Shown here piece by piece: positions 1 to 11,479 of a stretch of 64,000 nt of DNA. The position numbers and the translations under genes were made by a program. Source of the stretch: Henckelia pumila (lineage: Eukaryota; Streptophyta; Magnoliopsida; Lamiales; Gesneriaceae); the NCBI RefSeq assembly GCF_033568475.1, contig NC_133122.1, forward strand, positions 136,717,402 through 136,781,401. Direction: 5' to 3'. The notes beneath the pieces are model-generated. The model did not search any database, had not been told where the DNA came from, and saw nothing but the letters and a program-made list of their open reading frames with translations. Each line of letters opens with the position of its first letter. Positions within the stretch are counted from its first letter, which is position 1.

Positions 1-1612
1 ACCGGTCGACAATCACAAAGTCTTAGAATGCAAATGTAAAGTACTCGAAAGTATTCTAGGGACAATTCTATTTCCTATCTCGCACTTGTTCACCCATTCA
101 GCTCACCAAAATCATCTATTTACTCTTAACAATCCTGTTTAAAAGTTTGAAACAACCCATTTAATTAATTTACTACCTAGCAGTCTACTCGCTAGAACTA
201 GATATAATTGATAGTCGCCACTCCTAGGATCATAACAATAACTTAGGATTTTATCTAGTATAAATGCTAAATTCCAACAGTCTAAACTCTTACTAAGCGG
301 TTACGAGACAATTCTATACACAAGAATTTGAAATAATAATTGAAATTATGATCCACCCAAATCCTCATCATGATGGATCATGAAAGGAAACAGACATACA
401 AGTAATGCTGCTTAATGTGAAATGAAATAATGCAAGCATTACAAACAAACGAGTTGAAAATAAAATCTAGATAAGTGAAAACAACTCACTCATAATTCAA
501 TTCTAGGGGTGAATGAATAATAATGGAGGCTCCATGAATAATGAATTATGGGCCAAAAAGATCCAGATCTCGTAATCATTCATCCATGGGTAATGAAATG
601 ATGCTCAAACAATCAAAGAAAAATTAAGAGCAATCGGTGTGACTTCAGTCGAAAGAAGTCCACATAAGTTAATAATCAGGGAAAACAACGGTCTTAAATT
701 AAAATCAGATGTCAGTCACACAACATGAGTAGATTACCAAAAAAAGAAAGACAGTGAATCTTACTCACATCAACTTGTGGCTCTAGTACCGAATAAAATT
801 TCAAAAAGTGTGAAACATTAACAAGATTTTACTAAGAAGTTCAGCCAATGCCAAAGTGGCAGAATTCAATGCTGATTAATGTCATACGAATCCATAAATG
901 AACAAAAGATATGGAAAGAAATTTCGAATACTTAAAAGTATATGTTGCAATAGATACAAGCACAATTGAAGAATAAGAAAATAATGATAGGAATAATAGT
1001 TCACAAAATTGAAAGGCTCATAATAACCGACTCACTAATCCTCGAAATCATATTTGCCCAAATAACAAAAGAAAAACTCAAAATATCCATAATAATATAA
1101 AACAAAGTATGCATCTCAAGTCTTCACACGAGTTCAATTCATAAACTTAAGAGAATAAATTACAACAAGGACAGATCAAATAATACCTCCTAATACGCAA
1201 GTTTAATATTTCCGACAAATTCCTACAATCTCACCAAATATTGTTAACACAACCTAATAACTCAAAAAATATCCACGTACTGTCCAAAACTGGAAGGAAT
1301 ATTAGTACACCAACTCCGTTTAACTTGAAACCGCATGCTATAAAAATAAACATTTGAATGGTACATTATAAACTACTAAAACAAGTTTTTAAATGAAAAA
1401 TAAACACTAAACTACACACTTAAACAAATTAAACTTCTAGTTTTGAAAATATTTTTAAAAATGATGACATCAAAACATTTAAAGTATCAACTCAGGTATG
1501 ACTAACATATAAAATTCTTTAAAAGCATACAGACTTTGAGGCGAGATCTTCCGAGTCCCAGCATTCGGAGGTAGGCACATCCCAAGCCCAATGACCGTGC
1601 TTTGATACCAAC
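1..1612 (-). mobile_element. Non-coding internal leader of an LTR element (left copy, L1)
   Basis: This stretch is the reverse complement of 61300-62978. Position 1 pairs with 62978, and the distal 1.4 kb reads at roughly 90-95% identity by eye. It lies just inside an LTR whose primer-binding site is at 1599-1610, so it is the start of the internal part of an LTR element running leftward out of the window. No gag or pol reading frame is visible in it or in the longer right-hand copy. A Gypsy (Del/Tekay-like) element with a long untranslated leader, or a non-coding LARD-type derivative, would both fit. The assignment rests on the LTR/PBS arrangement and on the paired copy. Confidence 0.7.
1599..1610 (-). 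other. Primer-binding site of element L1
   Basis: On the minus strand this reads TGGTATCAAAGC, one base from the usual plant initiator-Met tRNA complement TGGTATCAGAGC. It follows the LTR end TCGTTTCA by two bases, which fixes both the orientation and the LTR boundary at 1613. Confidence 0.75.
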
Positions 1613-2254
1613 TGAAACGACCCTAACTTCTAACTTTTAAATAAATAAAGAAAATGCGGAAAATTTTAAAAATTTTGGCATGACCTATTTGTTTGAATAA
1701 TAAAACCACCTGTCTCAAACAACAATTTAAAATAAACCTCAACCTGAGGTAAACATCCCACAAGGCATACATAGATAGTATCCAATTCGACGCCAGACGA
1801 AAGGGAATAAAATATTTAAAGTTTACATGCCGACATAATTGCAGGGAATAACACATCCTGCTACTGGAAAGGAAATAACATACGACAAAGTATATTTATT
1901 ACAAAGACATAATGAGGAAAGAAAAGAGAGGCAACGGTCAGGGCGTGCCACCGAACACCTATGGGCCCTAGAAATCCTGCCCCGCAACCTCGTCTGCATA
2001 CTCACCTGCACCAAGCATAGTAGTGAGCCTAAAAGCCCAGTAAGATTTAAATAATACAGCAAGAGTTCAAAATAATGCATCATACTAAAAATAGTATTAA
2101 TTACACTTATGAATCTCACACGAAAAGGGAGGAGACATAACATGTCCGAAGTAAGAACAATAGCAATATGCGATGGAAATACACATTCATGAATCAATTA
2201 TCCTTTACTTTTACTTTTGAATTTGGATCCTTGATTGTGACTATGATTTCGATC
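1613..2254 (-). repeat. Truncated LTR (3' part) of element L1
   Basis: On the minus strand it ends in GGGTCGTTTCA directly before the primer-binding site. Its last 150 bases align with the end of the right-hand LTR (to 61299), but clearly less well than the internal leaders align. It stops at about 2254, where copia RNase H coding sequence of element A begins, so its 5' part is missing. The short open frames here (for example around 1839-2054) show no homology I recognise. Confidence 0.65.
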
Positions 2255-3344
2255 GATCGATGTCACCAAGAAATTGACACAGTCCATTTGTGCTTTTTTC
2301 GATCAATTCTACATCTAGCACAATCAGCATCAGAGTATCCTATAAAATTAAATCTTGAGTTTTTTGGATACCACAGACCAACATTTTGGGTGTCCTTTAG
2401 ATACTTCAATATCTTATTGGCAGCTAAAAAGTGTGTTTTCTTGGGATCAGATTGAAATCTCGCACAGAGGCAGACTAAAAAGACAATATATGGTCTGCTA
2501 GCAGTGAGATAGAGCACTGATCCAGTTAGTCGTCTATAATATGTTTGATCTACTGATATGCCAGATTTATATTTGTCAAGCTTGATAGTAGCACTCATAG
2601 GAGTGTTAGCAGCAGTACGATTTCCATTCCAAATTTCTTTAGTAGCTCTTTTGTATATTTTGTATGGTTTATAAATACTCCATTCTCTTTATGTCTGACT
2701 TGTAATCCCAAGAATAATGTCAATTCTCCCATCAGACTCATTTCAAATTTCTCATGCATCATCTTAGAAAATCTCTCACAAATTTTGGGGTTAGTTGACC
2801 CAAAGATAATATCATCTACATAAATCTGTACCAGTAATATATGATCACGTTTAGTGAATTTAAATAATGTCTTATCAACTGTACCAATAATAAATCCATG
2901 ATCAATGAGAAATTGTGACTGAGTGTCATACCAAGCCCTTGGATCTTGTTTCAACCCATAAAGTGCTTTATCCAGTTTGAACACATGATCTGGATAAGCA
3001 TGATTGTGAAATCTAGGGGGTTGTTTAACAAACACTTCTTCTTGCAACAGACCATTTAGGAAGATACTTTTGAAATCCATCTGAAACACTTTAAAATCTT
3101 TAAATGCAACATAAGAAAAAAATATTCTAATTGCCTCAAGTCTAGCTACTGGTGCAAATGTTTTATCAAAGTCTATGCCTTCTTCCTGTCTGTTCCTTGA
3201 GCTACTAGCCTGGCCTTGTTTCTAACAACAGTGTCATTCTCATTGAGTTTATTTCTAAATACCCATCGAGTTCCTATTATAGATTTATCAAGAGGTCTAC
3301 GTACTAGATGCCAAACTGAATTGAATTCAAATTGATTTAGTTCT
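2255..3344 (-). pseudogene. Element A pol fragment: reverse transcriptase C-terminal part and start of RNase H
   Basis: Minus-strand reading contains copia RT landmarks in order: WVFRNKL near 3260, [11 protein letters not shown] (3085-3050), KALYGLKQ, the catalytic YVDDIIFG near 2810, then GYSDADCA at the start of RNase H (2330). A frameshift near 2600 separates two open stretches (3089-2595 and 2598-2263). The sequence breaks off at 2254 just after the RNase H start. At the other end the frame runs straight into 25438, across element B. It is a dead copia polyprotein fragment. Confidence 0.9.
3340..3344. other. Left target-site duplication of element B (degraded)
   Basis: GTTCT here faces ATTCC at 25438-25442. 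The two differ by two transitions. Deleting element B and one copy restores an uninterrupted RT frame reading EELNQF in element A. Confidence 0.6.
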
Positions 3345-4508
3345 TGTTATGCCTTAAACACATACAAATCTCATAGATGAGATTAATGTTTTTAATGCGA
3401 TAACTTATCTTGTTTTGATAATTACAAAACTAGGTTATTTTTACTAATCATTTACAATGAGATTTTGCAGATTATGTTTTCATTGATAGATAAATTCTTG
3501 GAAGCTATTTTGAAGCTGTAAATGAATTTTTGAAGTCTTGTACTGCTCATAGAACGGACGCAACGTTCTGTAGATGGTACACAACGTTTTGACGATGGAT
3601 ATGAGGAAAAGTAACGAGAAGAAGCAAAAAGATGGAGAAGCAAGTTCAGAAAATTACTGAGAATGTTTGAGACATCCAAATCCAGTCTCCACTACTCATA
3701 ATCAATTTTATGATGTTTTAAAGCTGCTGTAAAAATTTCAGCTTGATCCGATTGTTAGAATGTTAGATATAATGTTTTGAAGTTTGCCGCGCAGCACGCA
3801 ATGACGCCGAACGAACGAAACGATCTGGAGAACGGACGCAACGATCTCAGTCAAAAGCATGATCCAAAAATTAAGGAAGAAATTTGTCCAACCAAAGCTG
3901 CAGTACGCCAAAAGAACGCAACAATCTACCCAACGGACGCAACAATCTCAACCAAATTTGCACTATAAATAGAGGCATTTCGAGGTCATTTGGAATCAAG
4001 CAACTCACCTTCAAATCTCATCCTTCAAGCAATATTCAAGCAATATTTCAAGCATTTGAAGCTTATTTTGAGTCCCTCAAAATATATTTGTATCTATTTG
4101 TAATAAACGCTTGAAAGTTGTTGTTGTATTCACTCGAGTGTGAAGCCCAAGTTGTTACGAGTTGTGAGGCTATTCTTGGAGCCCTTAAGGCCAAGTTGTA
4201 TTGAGTTGTAAAGCTATCGGCATGGTGATTGTGTTGTTGTACGGCTATCTTTGGAGCCATCAAAGCCAAGACATTTGAAGTGCTAGTGGATCCTTGGTTA
4301 ATCGACCTTAACCAAGAAGGGGAGACGTAGACGATTTATCGTTGAACTTTCATATATCCTATCTTTTTTACTACTTTATTTACTTTACGCATTTATTTAT
4401 CGCATTTATCTTGATTGTTTTAATTCTTCCGCTTGCATACTTGCATAATCGCTTTAAATTGCTAAAGTTTCTAATAAAACCTAAATCACCCCCCATTAGG
4501 TTCTTAAA
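3345..4508 (+). repeat. 5' LTR of element B
   Basis: It begins TGTTATGCC at 3345 and ends next to the primer-binding site at 4511. It matches 24364-25437 along its length but is about 90 bases longer, chiefly because it holds extra copies of a short GGACGCAAC motif upstream of the TATA box. No gene is contained. Confidence 0.88.
3964..3971 (+). promoter_or_regulatory. TATA box of the element B 5' LTR
   Basis: TATAAATA, with the same octamer in the 3' LTR at 24893-24900. It follows the ACGCAAC-type short repeats, as expected for a U3 promoter. Transcription would start roughly 30 bases downstream. Confidence 0.6.
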
Positions 4509-4510
4509 AG

Positions 4511-4522
4511 TGGTATCAGAGA
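4511..4522 (+). other. Primer-binding site of element B
   Basis: TGGTATCAGAGA, eleven of twelve bases matching the initiator-Met tRNA complement, two bases after the 5' LTR. Confidence 0.8.
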
Positions 4523-4574
4523 CACACTTTTGAAAAATTTTCAAAAGGTTTTAGGAAAATCTAGCGAGTGATTA

Positions 4575-5892
4575 TGTTCAAGGGCAATCAACCAATCTTC
4601 CTCCTTTTTCAACGGCATAAACTACAACTATTGGAAAATAAAATGTCCTTATATATCCAATCCGTAGATTATGATTTTTTGGAAAGTGACAGTAAAAGGT
4701 CCCTATACACCTATGAAAATAGTTGATGAGATTGAAGTTCCTAAGGGAATGAATGAAATTTCAAAAGAGGATATGAAATTAATTTCTCAAAATGCTAAGG
4801 CTATGAATATTTTGCATTGTTCTTTAGATATGAACGAGTACAACCGGATCTTGATGTGATCCTCCGCAAAATAAATATGAGACTAATTGGAGATATGCCA
4901 CGAGGAAACCAACCAAGTCAAAGAAACGAAGATTGAACTTCTACAACTCAAATACGAGACATTTGAGATGGATCCCAATGAATATGTGGATAAAATGTTC
5001 TAGAGACTTACCCAAATTATCAATGAGCTAGCCCAACTTGGAGAACAATATCCATCCAAGAAATTTTGGAGGAGAGCTCTACGCGCCCTACCCAAGGAGT
5101 GGGATGCAAAGAGAATGACCATCATTGAGCCTAACAAAGGCGACAATGCTTCCTACGAACTTGATCAACTCCATGGGACACTAAAAACCCATGAGTTAGA
5201 ATTATCTACAAGGAAAGAAGTAAAGAAAGAGGATGAAAAGATCAAGGCAAAGGGGATTGCCTTATCCAGTCAAGTTGAAGAAGAAGATGATGATGACATG
5301 GCACTCTTCGCAAAAAAATTCAAAAATTTATGCGAATGAGTGTCCTATCAAGAAGAAGATTGACAAAGGGAAGAAGAAAGCCCTAATAGCAACATGGAGC
5401 GACAATGATGATGACGTGGAGGAAGCCAACATCTGCCTCATGGCTAGTGATGATGACATCGTCTCCAACAACGATGATGAAGTACCTTCCTACGATGAAT
5501 TAATACATGCATATAAACTTATGTTTGACATGACTAAATCTCATAAAAAGGAAAATAGAAACCTCAAAAATTAATTAGAATCTAAGGAGCATGAAAACCT
5601 AAGATTAAAGGATGATATAGCTCACTTAGAAAAATCATTTGATAAATTAAATTTTAGTAGTAATAAATTGAATAATATACTAAGCATGCACAAATGTAGC
5701 TTTGATAAAGGTAGAATAGGGTATGGTAAGAAATTTATAGAATTCACTAGCCTTATTGATAAAGCTACAAAGAGATCACCCCTTATATTCTCTTACTGCT
5801 GTGAAATTGGTCATGCTAGACATAAATGTAGATCTTTAAAATATCAATATGACAAAAAGATCTATATGAAATGGAGGCCTAAGAGTACTTAA
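4575..5892 (+). pseudogene. Element B gag (nucleocapsid) pseudogene
   Basis: Broken open stretches across this span encode a copia gag. They include acidic, lysine-rich segments (around 5230-5570) and a CCHC-like zinc knuckle around 5803-5835 (CCEIGHARHKCR). The frame shifts at least twice (near 4650 and 5335) and stops several times, so no full-length protein can be made. It would form the capsid that packages the element's RNA. Confidence 0.75.
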
Positions 5893-6183
5893 CAACTCAT
5901 GAGTTGGCATTATGGGAACATGATCTAAGGGAGTTCTTCATATACCGGTTTAAACTGCCTTGACTTGCGACTGGTTTCCATGATGAACGCTGACCTGTCT
6001 AAGAAAATAGGTTTTTAAAGAGGCCTTAGCCCTACCTACTACTTGGATGGAAAGTGTCGATGATGTTGCTATGAGAGACTGAACTCTTAGAAATCTATTT
6101 TATACTTCTCTTTTCTAACAACTGTGGACCCAAAAGAACTAAAGGGTACCAAAAACAATTTTTGCAGGGAAATAGGAAAATTG

Positions 6184-6655
6184 TTCTCCCTAGTATATGG
6201 TATCTAGACAGTGGATGTTCTAGACATATGATGGGGAACATGGAGCTACTCCAATCAGTCAAACCAAAGGAAAAGGGAACTGTCACCTTTTGAGATAACA
6301 TCAAAGGAGTAATTGAAGGAATCGGCTCAATAAGTATATCTAAATCCTTCTTGATTGATGATGTACTCCTAGTGAAAGGACTTAAGAATAATCTACTAAG
6401 CATAAGTCAATTATGCGATAGAGGTTATGAAGTCAAATTCACTCCCCAACACTGCACAATATCAATTAAGTATGACAAATCCATAAATTTCAAAGGATAT
6501 AGAAATGAAAATATTTACAAGGTTTCTTTAAATAATTTATCTTTGACAAAAATAAAAAGCCTTGTATCCTTGAATGTTGATGACAACATTCTTTGGCATA
6601 GACGATTAGGTCATGTTGGTCTTAGTACCATTGAAAAACTTTTTAAATCTGATTT
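6184..6655 (+). pseudogene. Element B protease and pre-integrase fragment
   Basis: WYLDSGCSRHM near 6188-6220 is the aspartic protease active site with the DSG motif. A stop follows at about 6290. The open stretch from 6351 contains the GAG-pre-integrase block: LLSISQLCDRGYEV, then LWHRRLGHVGLSTIEKL with the first two histidines of the integrase zinc finger. It is cut by element C at 6656 and resumes at 14129-14133. Confidence 0.85.
6651..6655. other. Left target-site duplication of element C
   Basis: GATTT, repeated exactly at 14129-14133. Joining the flanks restores the B reading SDLVVGIP. Confidence 0.9.
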
Positions 6656-7004
6656 TGTAGCGAACCTACCCGGATCCACTATCTAATCAGAGTTAACTAG
6701 TGCATGCAATAAATACTTAAAGCGTAAAGAGAGGAATATTTAAAATACAATAAATCCAATCGACAGAATACAACCGATGATAACAAAAGTGTATAAATAT
6801 TCTTATACAACCAAATCAAAAGTCTTTGGGTCACAAGCCCTACCGCTAAACTCTCACTGCAACAGGAAATGAACTCAACCCTGCTGCGAGTCACCTGTAC
6901 CGTCCAGCCTCAAATCTGCCCCGCCACAAGGTAACCAAAATACCAAACACAGGGGCGTGAGCGACAACGCTCAATACGAAAGAAATGATATATAAACTAA
7001 TATG
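6656..7004 (-). repeat. Remnant of the 3' LTR of element C
   Basis: It matches the outer 350 bases of the intact C LTR at 12651 onward (shared GGATCCACTA, CAGAGTTAA and AACGCTCAATA stretches). Similarity ends abruptly after 7004, where element D RNase H sequence begins. Confidence 0.85.
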
Positions 7005-7390
7005 TAGCATTGCATGTTCAATGGTGTTGCTGTCTGTTGGAAGAGTTCCAAGCAAGACAACAATGCGGATTCCACCACTGAGACCGAATACATTGCTACA
7101 TTAGATGCAGAAAAAGGAGGGTGTTTGGATGAGGAATTTTGTCCAATAGTTGGACGTTATTCTTAATAAAGTTGCTCCAGGTCTCATCAAAAATCCAAAC
7201 ATGTACTGAGAAAATACCACATCATCCGGGAGATTGTGGAAAGAGGAGAGGTGTCGTTAGACAGAGTCACCTCCGCAGATAATGTTACTGATCCAATAGA
7301 TAATCCTTTACCAGGACCATTATTCGAAATGCATCGCGAATTAATGGGTTTTATGCATATGGGTAGTTGGCTCTAGTGCAAGTGGAAGAT
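7005..7390 (+). pseudogene. Element D RNase H C-terminal remnant and polypurine tract
   Basis: Translation shows copia RNase H landmarks: DSTTETEYIA near 7070, SHQKSKHVLRKYH near 7190 and IIREIVERGEVSL, then the conserved tail. Stop codons interrupt it near 7166. The purine-rich GCAAGTGGAAGAT directly before the LTR at 7391 is the plus-strand priming site. Confidence 0.85.
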
Positions 7391-8936
7391 TGTTAGAGTA
7401 GGTGCCCGTCGAGCCAAGTGTTGGTCGATAGTCCTTGTGAGAACTCTTGTATGACAATATTTATTTTATAATATTTAATATTATTTAATTTGGCACACCT
7501 TTATCTGTATACCCATGCTAGCTGCATAGATAAAACCCTTGAATATGCAAATAGTAGAAAGAATATGAGATGGTAATGTGATGACTATCATGAAACTCAT
7601 ATTTGGAATACTGTATATTCTAAACTGTTCTTAGTCGATTCAACCGCCACAAAGAAGGATAAAGGTCGCTCGAGCTTGAGACTAGTATTTGCGATGTGAG
7701 TACCATGTTTCATTGGTAGGGGACATGGTGATGTCCAAGCATACAAATAGGTGGTCCTTGTGGAGTTCACTGAACAACCCTCCCTAAAGGACTTTCCAAG
7801 TGGTTCTCACTTATCGAGTGGAATAGTCATAGTTTATGGTTGTACACCATTAGTCTTTACGACCCAGGACAACATGGAGACTCTATATGCTAGAGCTTTA
7901 CTTTGACTTGTTTACCGAATCAACTGGGGTCATCAGGTGGAAATATTGGGTATTGAGTCAAAATATATAGGAGTCAATGTATTGTAGTCGGGGATTCACC
8001 GCTTACCTACGGGTATGGATATCCTATGTGTTCTGAAGCATATGTAGCTTGAAATATCTGATCAAAGTAGGTGGTAATTAAGAAAGAGGTTTCTTGAATT
8101 ACACCTTCGATGCAACTACGGCATGACACATAGTTATCGATTCATTGATAACTCTTGATATACCAATAGTTTTCGAATCGATCGGGATATATGAGTTGAA
8201 TGGACCGTACTGTACGCTAACCATAATTGATTGGTTCTTGCAGGCACTATCATTTGATACCTAGGGAGTCATGTAAGCGATGTTGCTAGACGTTTAACAT
8301 GACTAGTTAGGTACTATCAGACTTGAGTTTTTTGACGTTCTTATTATAAAGGGGTTGATTAATAAGAATTGAGCTATATAGGGTATGCTCACATAAGGGA
8401 CTTGTTGATCCCAAATCACATGGAGATGTGAACCCACTGCTAGTTGTATCAATGAACCATTGAGGGTCACACAAGTACTAGCTTTCTAGATCCCGTTGAG
8501 ATTAAAATTAGTTCAATGTGTTGAATAACTTATAAAAGAGTTTATAAGTAAAATAAAGTAGAAGTATGACTTCTAATGGAGAATAAATGGGAAAGTAACT
8601 TTTAATTTGTGAATGTATTCCAAAATTAAAAGTTGACTTGAATAAATAATTAGTTTTTGAAAATGGTGATTTTCAAAACTATTATTTTGAACTTAATTAA
8701 ATTAATTCAATGATTGAATTAATTTTTCACTAGTAGACTTTTTAAAGTATAAATAATTAATTAATTCAAGTGTTGGATTAATTAAACACTATTGAGTCTT
8801 GTAGAGCTCAAAATAAAATAGTGTTGAATAATTATTTTACTAGTGGGCTTGAATGAGTTCAAGTTAGATTTAATTAATTGATTAAACTTAAATGGATTTG
8901 AGTTTAATAATCAATTAAATATTAAGTTCAATGGCC

Positions 8937-8984
<48 letters not shown>

Positions 8985-9532
8985 TATATTATATGTGAGA
9001 GAGAATGTAAAGGGTTAAAAGAATGAACACAATTTTCCATGCATGCTTTTCATATTTTCATGCATGACTAATTGTTTATCTTTGACCATCACATTATTAT
9101 ATTATATATTCCTTCTCTATTTACAAAAAAGCATGTCCATGCACTTCAGCAAAAAAAAATTCTCCAAGTTTTTGTCTTTCATTTTTTGGGAGAAAAGGAA
9201 AGAAACATCTCAATGAAAAAATGCTCTAAATATTCTAGTGCATATTTAGAGTGGATCTAGATTGTCTAGTCGTGGACCTAATTCTAAAGAGGAGCTATTT
9301 CGAAGAAGGTGTGCTCTTGGAAGCTTGTAGATTGTGTCTATCATTTCAAGAGCTAAGTTGTTCACAACTTGGTTGGAGCCATAAATAAATATTTTGAGAT
9401 TGATAGGTAAAATCTTCTTAAACACCCTATGGGTGTTTGATGATTTGAATGCTACACAAGTGCTCGGCTTTATTTGATAAAAATTTTAAATTTCCGCTGC
9501 GTTTCCTGGAACGAGGTAACTGATCCCCAACA
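7391..9532 (+). repeat. 3' LTR of element D
   Basis: It starts TGTTAGAGTAGG and ends CCCCAACA. It aligns over long stretches with the solo LTR at 33476-35323, which fixes the right end by analogy with that copy's TTCTCCAACA. A TA microsatellite is contained at 8938-8990. The small open frame at 9072-9260 has no recognisable homology and I do not call it. Confidence 0.85.
8938..8990. repeat. TA dinucleotide microsatellite
   Basis: About 20 uninterrupted TA units plus an imperfect continuation, inside the D LTR. Confidence 0.95.
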
Positions 9533-10265
9533 ACTTGATCTCACAATCGTATTCCTTCAGCAAATACATCCAACGACGTTGCCTCATGTTCAACTCAGCC
9601 TGAGTGAACAAGTACTTCAAACTCTTATGGTCAGTGAAAATCTCGAACCTCTCACCGTACAAATAATGATGCATATATTAAGAGCAAAGATAATGGCCAC
9701 AAGCTCCAAATCGTGTACGGGATAGTTCTCCTCATGTGTCTTCAATTGCCTAGAGGCATAGGCAATCACATGACCTCTCTACGATAATACACATCCCAAA
9801 CCCTGGAGAGAAGTATCGGTGTGAACTACAAAGCCACCTGATCCAGACGATAGAGCCAACACTGGAGCTGTATTTAGACGGCGTCTCAACTCATGAAAAC
9901 TCTCCTTGCACTCCGACGTCCAAACGAAAATCACATCCTTCCTCGTCAGCTACGTCAAAATCTTAGCAATCTGAGAAAAGTTCTCCACGAATCTTTGGTA
10001 GTAGCCTGCCATCCCGAGAAAACTACGAATCTCTAAAACTGTCGTCGAACGTGACCAGTTCAAAATGGCTTCCGTCTTACTAGGATCAACTGAAACATCG
10101 TCTCGTGAAATCACATGAACAATAAAAACAACTCGGTCAATCCAGAAGTCACACTTGCTCAGCTTAGCTTACAACTCCCTCTCTCTCAGTATCTGCAATA
10201 CTGTACGAAGATGGAAAACGCGCTCGTCCATACTGCAAGAATACATAAGGATGTCCTCATGCTAG
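9533..10265 (-). pseudogene. Element C pol fragment: reverse transcriptase C-terminal half and RNase H
   Basis: Minus-strand reading starts just after the RT catalytic box (DILMYS near 10255). It continues through LSKCDFW, VVFIVHVISRD, SVDPSKTEAI and FLGMAGYYQRFVENFS, typical of Gypsy RT, then RNase H with [13 protein letters not shown] near 9640. Stops occur near 10170 and 9955. It is cut at 9533 by the D LTR and at about 10266 by the LTR fragment. Confidence 0.9.
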
Positions 10266-11234
10266 AACGAGTGTAGATGCAAATATGTGCTTTTAAGGGA
10301 AACTCGAGAACCAACTGTCCCGAGTATGCTATCCCGCTATCGATATCTGCTTTTACCTTTCAATGTCATAGATCCAACTCCAGACAAGCTACAACAAAAG
10401 ATTGTATCAACAACTATACAACCTAAACAACAAACAACGGTTCAAGGAAATCTCTTTACCGATATTCGTCCAACTCATGACGAACAATGCTGCTAACACG
10501 GGCTTGACAAACTCCAAACGAATCTGTTCAGATACAAATGAAAGATCAATTACCATGATCGACTTACAAGCCAAGTTCAACAACTCAATAACGGTTCGAA
10601 ATCCCCAAAACTCAAACCGACGGCATAACGGCTATAAACTGAACAAACCGATAACGCAGACAGCAGTTCAATAGCGATATCAACTCAATTCAATGCTAAT
10701 ACAACAACAACAAGACAACCCAACAAATCTCAAAATCATGATTTTCGAAAATAGCTTCCAAAAATCATAACAATTCCGAACGTCGCTCTAATTCAAAACC
10801 GACAGATAATAAACGATCAGAACTCCGCCAAGAACAACGTACTAGAATCTAGATCGATTCTAACAACCTCCGAAAAACAAAACATATCTGATCGGAGAAA
10901 TACTTAAGGTATAACGGAGCTCTCACTGCAGTGATCACTAATCTGCCTTCAGAAATAATTTTTAACGGCCGGATCGAGCTCGGGAGGAAATCTGGAAGCT
11001 TGGAAAAGCTTGAAGGCGTCTTCAATGGAGTCTCTCGGTTGTGTGGAGGAGGAGGAAGACTTTAGAAGTCAATTTCAAGTGTAGATAATATATAAAAATC
11101 AATATTTGCATTTTAGTCCCTGAAATTTTCAAAATTTGCAAAAAGGACCCTGATCAAAATCAAACGGGCTTGGGAACTCTGTAATCTCTGATTAACTCAA
11201 ATAAACTCATTCAAGATAAAAACAGGGCGTTACA
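10266..11234 (-). repeat. Gypsy LTR fragment inside element C
   Basis: On the minus strand it begins TGTAACGCCC next to an intact protease codon series (TTYRAIVD). It contains the TTTTTGCAAATTTTG stretch often seen near the ends of plant Gypsy LTRs. It replaces the RT N-terminus. The other end is approximate, as I found no matching target duplication. Open frames at 10287-10674 on plus show nothing recognisable. Confidence 0.5.
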
Positions 11235-11420
11235 AATCCACTATGGCTCTGTAGGTAGTCAGGATATCAATCCCGATAATACAGTTGAAATCATCCATAG
11301 CTAAGATCATCAGGTTAGCACTAAGCTGATTCCCCTCGAAGTCCAAAGAGCAACCAACCACTAGACGTTTAGCTAAAACCTTGCTACCCATCGGAGTAGA
11401 AACCACTAACAACACGTCTA
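11229..11420 (-). pseudogene. Element C aspartic protease fragment
   Basis: Minus-strand translation contains FNCIIGIDILTTYRA, the C-terminal block of Gypsy retropepsin, and VSTPMG, FEGNQLSANLM upstream of it. It sits between gag and the LTR fragment. The DTG catalytic half lies toward 11450 and is not clearly readable. Confidence 0.75.
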
Positions 11421-11479
11421 AAGGAAAAAAAACGGCAATTTATACCTCTTATAAAAAAGTGCTGAGATGAATGAGTGTG

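Larger units (their letters stand above)
7005..9532 (+). mobile_element. Element D: 3' end of a third copia retrotransposon
   Basis: The end of a copia RNase H frame, a purine-rich tract and a complete LTR lie on plus within element C. Everything upstream of RNase H is missing and no target duplication is found, so the left side was lost by deletion together with the C 3' LTR and integrase. The LTR is of the same family as the solo LTR at 33476-35323. Confidence 0.85.
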
